Assembly: GCA_030626085.1 (NCBI GenBank)
Contig: DAOUPQ010000051.1
Location: 1-10,891 of the forward strand
DNA: 10,891 bases
Direction: 5' to 3'
From: Flavobacteriia bacterium
Lineage (GTDB): Bacteria > Bacteroidota > Bacteroidia > Flavobacteriales > Flavobacteriaceae
Part shown: positions 6,898-10,891 of the stretch, in pieces
Layout: the number at the start of each line of letters is the position of its first letter
How positions within the stretch are numbered: the first letter of the stretch is position 1
Position numbers and translations under genes: made by a program
The notes under the pieces: generated by a model
The model's database searches: none
The model's input: the letters and a program-made list of their open reading frames with translations, nothing else
What the model was told of the DNA's origin: nothing

Positions 6898-8097
6898 TTA
6901 TAAAACCCCTATTTCAATCATACATTTTTTCATTTCCTGATATGTTCTTTCAATATTGTTATCCAGGCCAATTGACATTCTGATCAGCCCGTCAGAAAGA
7001 CCCATTTTTTCTTGTTCATCTAAAGGAATTTCAGAAGAAGTTCCCGTGCCGGGTGCATTAAATAAAGTTTTATAAAAACCTAAACTAACTGCCAAATACC
7101 CTAGATTTCTTTTTTGCATCAATTCCATCAGGTCGTCAGCAACTTTTAAAGAACCTACATCAAATGCAAGCATACCGCCAAAACCATACTCTTCGTTATA
7201 CATCGTTTTGTATAATTCATGTTGGGGATGACTTTTAAGTCCGGGATAAATTATTTTAATTCCGTCTTTTTCAAACTTTTTGGCTAAATACATAGTATTT
7301 TCGCTGTGTTTTTTTATACGAAGGTGTAATGTGCGCATATTTTTCAACACACTTGCAGATCTTAAACTATCCATCACAGGTCCTAATAACATACTGGCAC
7401 CATCAATTACACTTCGCAAACTATCGATAAATTCTTGTGTTCCACAAATCACGCCTCCAACTGTATCACTTGAACCATTGATAAATTTTGTTAAACTATG
7501 AATTACAATATCTGCACCTAAAAGAGTAGGAGATAAGCTTAAGGGCGAAAAAGTATTATCAACAACTAAAGTCAGGTTATGTCTTTTGGCCATTTTAGAA
7601 AGTTCTCTAATATCAGCAATTTCTAATAGTGGATTGCTTACGGTTTCACAGTAAATTACCTTTGTATTTTTGTTAATGGCAGCTTCGATTTTTTCTAAAG
7701 ATGTGATATTAACAAAAGTTGTTGTTATACCAAATTTTGGTGCAAAGTTCTTTAAGAAAGCGTAAGAACCACCGTAAATTGTTCTTGAAGAAACAATATG
7801 ATCACCATTATTGCAAAGTTGCATCAGCGTAGGCGTGATGGCGCCCATTCCTGAGGCAGCAACATTGGCAGTTTCAGTACCTTCCATAGCAGCAAGTGCT
7901 TCGCCAAGATTTAAATTACTGGGACTGGAATGACGAGAGTATAAATAACATCCTTCGGCATTTCCTTCAAAGGTGTCCATCATTGTTTTTGCGTGTAAAA
8001 AAGTATAGGTTGAAGAATCAGAAATTGAAGGATTTACACCTCCAAATTCTCCAAAGTATTGTAGATCTTGTATCTTATCAGCAGGATGAAAACTCAT
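6898..8097 (-). CDS. PLP-dependent Cys/Met-metabolism enzyme, methionine gamma-lyase-like
   Basis: This 399-residue protein belongs to the fold-type I Cys/Met-metabolism PLP family (cystathionine gamma-synthase, beta- and gamma-lyases, methionine gamma-lyase). It acts in the cytoplasm on sulfur amino acids. Visible features are YSR (53-55, the Tyr/Arg pair that binds the neighbour subunit's PLP phosphate), SGMGAI (82-87), TIYGGSYAFL (106-115, Tyr108), ETVSNP (151-156), VVDNTF (178-183, Asp180 to the pyridine nitrogen), HSLTKF (200-205, Schiff-base Lys204) and GLIRMSIGLD (370-379, Arg373 to the carboxylate). At the position of Cys116 in Pseudomonas methionine gamma-lyase this protein has Gly110, and I do not see the Lys-Asp pair that works with that Cys. 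The divergent Lrp-type regulator resembles the mdeA/mdeR layout and favours amino-acid breakdown. Gamma-lyase, cystathionine lyase or another sulfur elimination all remain possible. Confidence 0.85.
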   Translation of the reverse strand: MSFHPADKIQDLQYFGEFGGVNPSISDSSTYTFLHAKTMMDTFEGNAEGCYLYSRHSSPSNLNLGEALAAMEGTETANVAASGMGAITPTLMQLCNNGDHIVSSRTIYGGSYAFLKNFAPKFGITTTFVNITSLEKIEAAINKNTKVIYCETVSNPLLEIADIRELSKMAKRHNLTLVVDNTFSPLSLSPTLLGADIVIHSLTKFINGSSDTVGGVICGTQEFIDSLRSVIDGASMLLGPVMDSLRSASVLKNMRTLHLRIKKHSENTMYLAKKFEKDGIKIIYPGLKSHPQHELYKTMYNEEYGFGGMLAFDVGSLKVADDLMELMQKRNLGYLAVSLGFYKTLFNAPGTGTSSEIPLDEQEKMGLSDGLIRMSIGLDNNIERTYQEMKKCMIEIGVL

Positions 8098-8138
8098 AAT
8101 TTTGAATTTATATTAATAATAATGTTAAATAATAAACA

Positions 8139-8146
8139 CAAATTTA
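8139..8146 (-). promoter_or_regulatory. Bacteroidota -7 box for the PLP-enzyme gene
   Basis: On the minus strand this reads TAAATTTG, an exact TAnnTTTG match, with its last base about 41 bases upstream of the ATG at 8097. The predicted leader is about 35 bases. I do not see a TTG at the -33 position, so the call rests on the -7 half only. Confidence 0.4.
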
Positions 8147-8174
8147 AAGAAAAATAGAGTAAAAAACAGCTAAA

Positions 8175-8202
8175 AATAGTATATACCGAAAATATATCTA
8201 TT
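8175..8202. promoter_or_regulatory. Near-perfect inverted repeat in the PLP enzyme/Lrp gap
   Basis: AATAG-T-ATATA (8175-8185) and TATATCTATT (8193-8202) pair over ten bases with one bulged T and a seven-base spacer. It lies in the middle of the 175-base divergent gap, upstream of both start codons, where an Lrp-type protein would be expected to bind. The arms are almost all A and T, so chance is a serious alternative. Confidence 0.3.
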
Positions 8203-8220
8203 AAAAATTGAAATAATAGT

Positions 8221-8228
8221 TATATTTA
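8221..8228 (+). promoter_or_regulatory. Weak -7-like box before the Lrp-type gene
   Basis: TATATTTA differs from TAnnTTTG only in the last base and sits 44 bases upstream of the regulator's ATG. The only TTG nearby (8208-8210) is too close for a -33 element. It is the best promoter candidate for this gene but is weak. Confidence 0.25.
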
Positions 8229-8242
8229 CAATCATACAAACT

Positions 8243-8257
8243 TAAAGTTAAACTTTA
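8243..8257. promoter_or_regulatory. 15-base perfect palindrome before the Lrp-type gene (candidate autoregulatory operator)
   Basis: TAAAGTTAAACTTTA is a perfect inverted repeat: seven bases, one central base, seven bases. It lies 15 bases upstream of the regulator's ATG and downstream of the weak -7-like box. Lrp/AsnC proteins typically bind about 15-base dyads and often repress their own genes, so length and place fit. The sequence itself does not match the E. coli Lrp consensus. Confidence 0.45.
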
Positions 8258-8272
8258 TAGAAAATTTTACCG

Positions 8273-8731
8273 ATGGACTTTGATAAAACAGATAAAAAAA
8301 TTCTATCATTTTTACAAAAAGATAGTAAGATGACAACCAAAGAGCTTTCCATTTACTTAGATCTTTCAAATACTGCTATTTACGAACGTATTAAAAAATT
8401 AGAAAAAGCAGGTGTGATTGAAAAGTATGTTGCCATTGTAAATAAAGAAAAGGTTGCAAAGGGTTTTATGGTTTATTGTCAGATTAAATTAGTGCAGCAC
8501 AAACATGAGTTTGTAAGCAAGTTTGAAAAAGAAGTGATTAAATTTGATGAGGTTTTAGAGTGCTATAATATTAGTGGAGATTACGATTATATTTTAAAGA
8601 TAGTTGTAAAAAATATGAAAGCTTATCGCGATTTTTTAAACAATAAATTAACTTCATTAGATCATATTAGTAGTGCTCATAGTAATTTTATCATTAATGA
8701 AGTTAAAAACACTTTAGAGATTGTTATTTGA
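8273..8731 (+). CDS. Lrp/AsnC family transcriptional regulator
   Basis: This 152-residue DNA-binding regulator senses amino acids and is expected to act as dimers or octamers. The N-terminal winged helix-turn-helix (about 3-62) starts DKTDKKILSFLQKDSKMTTKELS and has the recognition region LSNTAIYERIKKLEKAGVIEKYVA (31-54). The C-terminal RAM ligand-binding domain (about 64-150) carries the family mark SGDYDYILKI (101-110). The length is typical of the family. It is divergent from the PLP enzyme across a 175-base AT-rich gap with two inverted repeats, so by analogy with MdeR of Pseudomonas putida it probably controls that gene and itself, with a sulfur amino acid as likely effector. That link is inferred from position. 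The gene converges on the YceI-like gene with 21 bases between and no clear hairpin. No Shine-Dalgarno site precedes the ATG. Confidence 0.95.
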   Translation: MDFDKTDKKILSFLQKDSKMTTKELSIYLDLSNTAIYERIKKLEKAGVIEKYVAIVNKEKVAKGFMVYCQIKLVQHKHEFVSKFEKEVIKFDEVLECYNISGDYDYILKIVVKNMKAYRDFLNNKLTSLDHISSAHSNFIINEVKNTLEIVI

Positions 8732-8752
8732 ATTTATTACGCTAAAAGAAAT

Positions 8753-9334
8753 TTATTTATTGGCTTTAATTTTAACAGATATTTCCATATAGTCATTAAT
8801 AGATCTTTCTTTTAAATTTTTAAAGAACGATTTTGAATTATATTTAACATTCCATTTACAACGATCAATTTTAAATGTTTCGCTGTAAAATTCCAAGTTA
8901 TTTCCATCAATGGTAACCGTTGCTAAAAATTCAATGGGATTGGTTTTATTTTTTAAAGTTAGCTTACCCTTTATTAAGGTTTTATCTTTTTTATTTTCTG
9001 TATCAGTTATTTCAAATTTGGCAGTAGGATAGGTGGAAACCTCAAAAAAATTGACACTTTTTAAGTGATTTACCAAAGGATTATTTGATTTATTTTTTGA
9101 ATGCAGATCCAGTACAATGATACTATTCATGTCAATAATAAATTCACCACCTGTAATTTGATTATTATTTACAGTAAAAAAACCTTCTTTTAAGCTAATT
9201 GTGCCGTAATGAGAACTGGATGATTTAAAACCTTTCCAGTGTAGAGTTGCAGTATTGGTATTTACATGATATTTACTTTGTGTATAGCCAATAAAATTCA
9301 TTAATATGATAAATGATAAAAGAAAATTCTTCAT
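8753..9334 (-). CDS. Secreted YceI-family lipocalin-like protein
   Basis: This 193-residue protein begins with a signal peptide (MKN, then a hydrophobic stretch to about residue 19-20), so it is exported to the periplasm. The rest fits the YceI fold, a lipocalin-like barrel that in known members holds an isoprenoid chain: LHWKGFKSSSSHYGTI (31-46), GGEFIIDMNSI (62-72), LVNHLKSVNFFEVSTYPTAKF (87-107), KGKLTLKNKTNPIEF (122-136) and a C-terminal segment with SFFKNLKERSINDYMEISVKIKA (169-191). The length is normal. The physiological role of YceI proteins in Bacteroidota is poorly defined; lipid or quinone carriage is only inferred from the family. Upstream lies the terminator of the M1 peptidase gene. 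The 79-base gap holds no -7 consensus that I can see, so the promoter is unknown. Confidence 0.9.
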   Translation of the reverse strand: MKNFLLSFIILMNFIGYTQSKYHVNTNTATLHWKGFKSSSSHYGTISLKEGFFTVNNNQITGGEFIIDMNSIIVLDLHSKNKSNNPLVNHLKSVNFFEVSTYPTAKFEITDTENKKDKTLIKGKLTLKNKTNPIEFLATVTIDGNNLEFYSETFKIDRCKWNVKYNSKSFFKNLKERSINDYMEISVKIKANK

Positions 9335-9357
9335 TTTTAATTTTATTGGTTATGAAT

Positions 9358-9397
9358 AAAAAAATATACCAAAGCCATCACGAGAAAACTTTGGTAT
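9358..9397 (-). terminator. Intrinsic terminator of the M1 peptidase gene
   Basis: CTTTGGTAT and ATACCAAAG (9389-9397 and 9366-9374) form a perfect nine-base stem with a 14-base loop. Read on the minus strand, the stem is followed after one base by seven U (9358-9364). It starts 17 bases after the peptidase stop codon, a classic Rho-independent layout. It separates the peptidase transcript from the YceI-family gene. Confidence 0.8.
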
Positions 9398-9413
9398 CTT
9401 GTAAAGATTAAGC

Positions 9414-10891
9414 TTAGTGATCAACACTTTTCTTTTTGAATTGATCAAATTTGGTATCTTCCTTTTTCTTTGGCCAGCTGTTATTATTAAGGTTTACATC
9501 AGCTGTAATTTTATTTGGATCAATATTTATTTCTTTGATCTCTTTATCTGTAGCAAATAATTTTTTGATCTCTTTATCATTGAATCTCCAAATTTCTGCA
9601 GGAAAATATTTTTCTTCTTTAGAGCCGTCTTTATAAATGAATTCAGCAATAATTGGCATTACCAATCCCCCTGGTTTTTCAAAAATAATTTCATAGAAAT
9701 ATTTAGTATTCTTCAATTCTTTAATTTCCTGGCTACTATAGTTTTCATTTAAATAATCTTTCATAAACTTAAAATCATTCATCGGATCAGTATTATTTGC
9801 CATTTCAGGAGTATATTCATCACTATCAGGATTGACTAAAAATAAAGCCGGCAAATAATCATTTATATCTGCACCAAACCCCTGAAACATCCCTTTAGCT
9901 CTACTTGTTGGTTTGTCAGTTATTACATATTTTCTTACATCTTTAATACCAATATCATTGTTTTCAGTAGTATAGAACCATCCTCTCCAAAACCAATCAA
10001 GATCAGTACCAGAGGCATCTTCCATTGTTCTAAAGAAGTCGGCAGGAGTAGGGTGTTTAAATTTCCATCTATTGGCATAAGTTTTAAAAGCTTTGTCAAA
10101 CAATTCATGGCCTAAAATTACTTCACGTAACATATATAGACCGGCGGCCGGTTTAGCATAAGCATTTTGTCCACTATTAAAAACATAGTCATGAGCTGTC
10201 ATAATTGGTGATATTTTACTTTGGTCACCATCCATATAATTAACCACATTAGAGGGGAATGCTCTTGAAGGAAATCCTGACTCAAAATTTTGTTCGGTCA
10301 ATAATTGTGCAAAGGTATTTAAACCTTCATCCATCCAGCCCCATTGACGTTCATCAGAATTTACGATCATTGGAAACCAGTTATGGCCTACTTCATGAAT
10401 GATAACACCAATCACTCCGTTACGAGTTCTTTGGCTGTATGTACCATCTGCTTTGGGTCGGCCAAAATTAAAGCAGATCATAGGATATTCCATACCTTGT
10501 TGTTTTGCATTTACTGAAATGGCTTTATGGTATGGGTAATCAAACATAAGTTTAGAATAATTTTTAATAGTATGTGCAACAACTTTAGTAGAATATTCTT
10601 CCTAAAGCGGATTACCTTCTTTCGGATAAATAGAAACAGCCATAACAGTTTTCCCGCCAATTTTAACGGCCTGCATATCCAATATATATTTTCTGGAAGT
10701 AGCAAAGGCAAAATCACGAACATTTTCGGCTTTTATTTTCCAGGTTTTGGTTTTTTTAGAAACTTTCTTTTCTCTTTCAATTGCTTCTTCCTGAGTTGCG
10801 ATAATTACCGGTTTATCAAATGATCTTTGTGCTTCTTCATATCTTTTCCATTGTTTTTTGGTAAGCATTTCTTTTCTGTTCAAAATACGGC
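9414..10891 (-). pseudogene. M1-family zinc metallopeptidase (aminopeptidase) interrupted by an in-frame TAG; 5' end outside the window
   Basis: Read from the right edge, one frame is open for about 95 codons, meets TAG at 10602-10604, then continues in the same frame for 395 codons to TAA at 9414. Both parts read as one M1 (gluzincin) peptidase. Before the stop lie TKTWKIKAENVRDFAFATSRK and YPKEGNPL. After it come EEYSTKVVAHTIKNYSKL, FDYPYHKAIS, the exopeptidase motif GMEYP (10496-10482), the zinc site HEVGH (10397-10383) and, exactly 18 residues on, the third zinc ligand Glu in WMDEG (10328-10326). The family removes N-terminal residues from peptides, usually in the periplasm in Bacteroidota, though any signal lies outside. 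No other frameshift or stop is seen. The missing residue is probably Trp (TGG to TAG). Restart at the ATG at 10547 would give 377 residues with the metal site but without the N-terminal domain. Recent loss, sequence error or readthrough are all possible. Confidence 0.85.
10602..10604 (-). other. In-frame amber codon inside the M1 peptidase gene
   Basis: The minus strand reads CCG-CTT-TAG-GAA-GAA, and the TAG is in the same frame as the upstream and downstream peptidase segments (57 bases, or 19 codons, before the ATG at 10547). guaA in this window ends at its conserved C-terminus with TAG, so the codon is not generally reassigned here. Confidence 0.9.

Noticed and set aside
7280..7501. 73-residue plus-strand frame inside the PLP-enzyme gene
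   Set aside because: It is antisense to conserved active-site sequence of the PLP enzyme and is best explained as a by-product of that coding sequence. The same goes for the frames at 7896-8099, 6428-6616, 9451-9636 and 10527-10823.
9534..9578. 15-base perfect direct repeat (TTTGATCTCTTTATC) with a 30-base offset
   Set aside because: It lies in the M1 peptidase reading frame and encodes two DKEIK segments ten residues apart. It looks like an ordinary coding repeat, not a separate element.
10602..10604. TAG as a recoded sense codon such as pyrrolysine
   Set aside because: guaA ends with TAG exactly at its conserved C-terminus, M1 peptidases are not known to carry pyrrolysine, and one TGG-to-TAG change explains the site more simply.
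10511..10723. Alternative 70-residue minus-strand frame over the TAG region, possible sign of a frameshift
   Set aside because: The peptidase homology continues in the same frame on both sides of the TAG, so no frameshift is needed. This frame is a shifted reading of the same DNA.
1..10891. Mobile element, phage, CRISPR, toxin-antitoxin or defence genes
   Set aside because: No transposase, integrase, phage protein, terminal inverted repeats, spaced direct repeats or recognisable defence domain is present. Gene content and base composition are uniform and housekeeping in type.

Overview
The window looks like chromosomal DNA of a Bacteroidota bacterium, most likely class Flavobacteriia. The DNA is very AT-rich, start codons lack clear Shine-Dalgarno sites, several intergenic gaps carry exact or near copies of the Bacteroidota -7 box (TAnnTTTG), and the proteins resemble flavobacterial families: a LysM/PBP1 fusion, a YceI-like secreted protein and a GMEYP/HEVGH M1 peptidase. 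Nothing points to phage, plasmid, IS or CRISPR content. No gene-free stretch exceeds about 215 bases.

Layout. Positions 1-171 hold the C-terminal end of a probable outer-membrane beta-barrel protein. It converges, with 3 bases between, on a cyclophilin-type peptidyl-prolyl isomerase lipoprotein (175-795, minus). A divergent plus-strand series follows: a RhlE-like DEAD-box RNA helicase (904-2139), GMP synthase guaA (2224-3753), an exported four-LysM/PBP1-fold protein (3968-5839) and SAICAR synthetase purC (5888-6841). guaA and purC are two steps of purine nucleotide synthesis flanking a cell-wall-binding protein. LysM and purC are only 48 bases apart and probably share a transcript. A long hairpin at 6842-6886 separates purC from a convergent Cys/Met-metabolism PLP enzyme (6898-8097, minus). 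That enzyme is divergent from an Lrp/AsnC regulator (8273-8731, plus), an arrangement like the methionine gamma-lyase mdeA/mdeR pair of Pseudomonas putida. Next come a secreted YceI-family protein (8753-9334, minus), a clear intrinsic terminator, and an M1-family metallopeptidase gene (9414 to the right edge, minus).

Main points of interest. (1) The M1 peptidase frame is open on both sides of a single in-frame TAG (10602-10604), with all visible catalytic motifs intact: a fresh nonsense mutation, a sequence error, or readthrough. (2) A degenerate 7-base tandem repeat ending in AAGT follows both guaA and purC. At purC it starts inside the coding sequence, supplies the stop codon, and is then inverted to make the terminator hairpin. 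(3) The PLP enzyme keeps the catalytic core of the gamma-lyase family but has Gly where methionine gamma-lyase has its specificity Cys, so its substrate is open. (4) Perfect inverted repeats sit at the predicted promoters of the LysM gene and of the Lrp gene. Most of the window is ordinary housekeeping sequence, and I see no convincing new multi-gene system.
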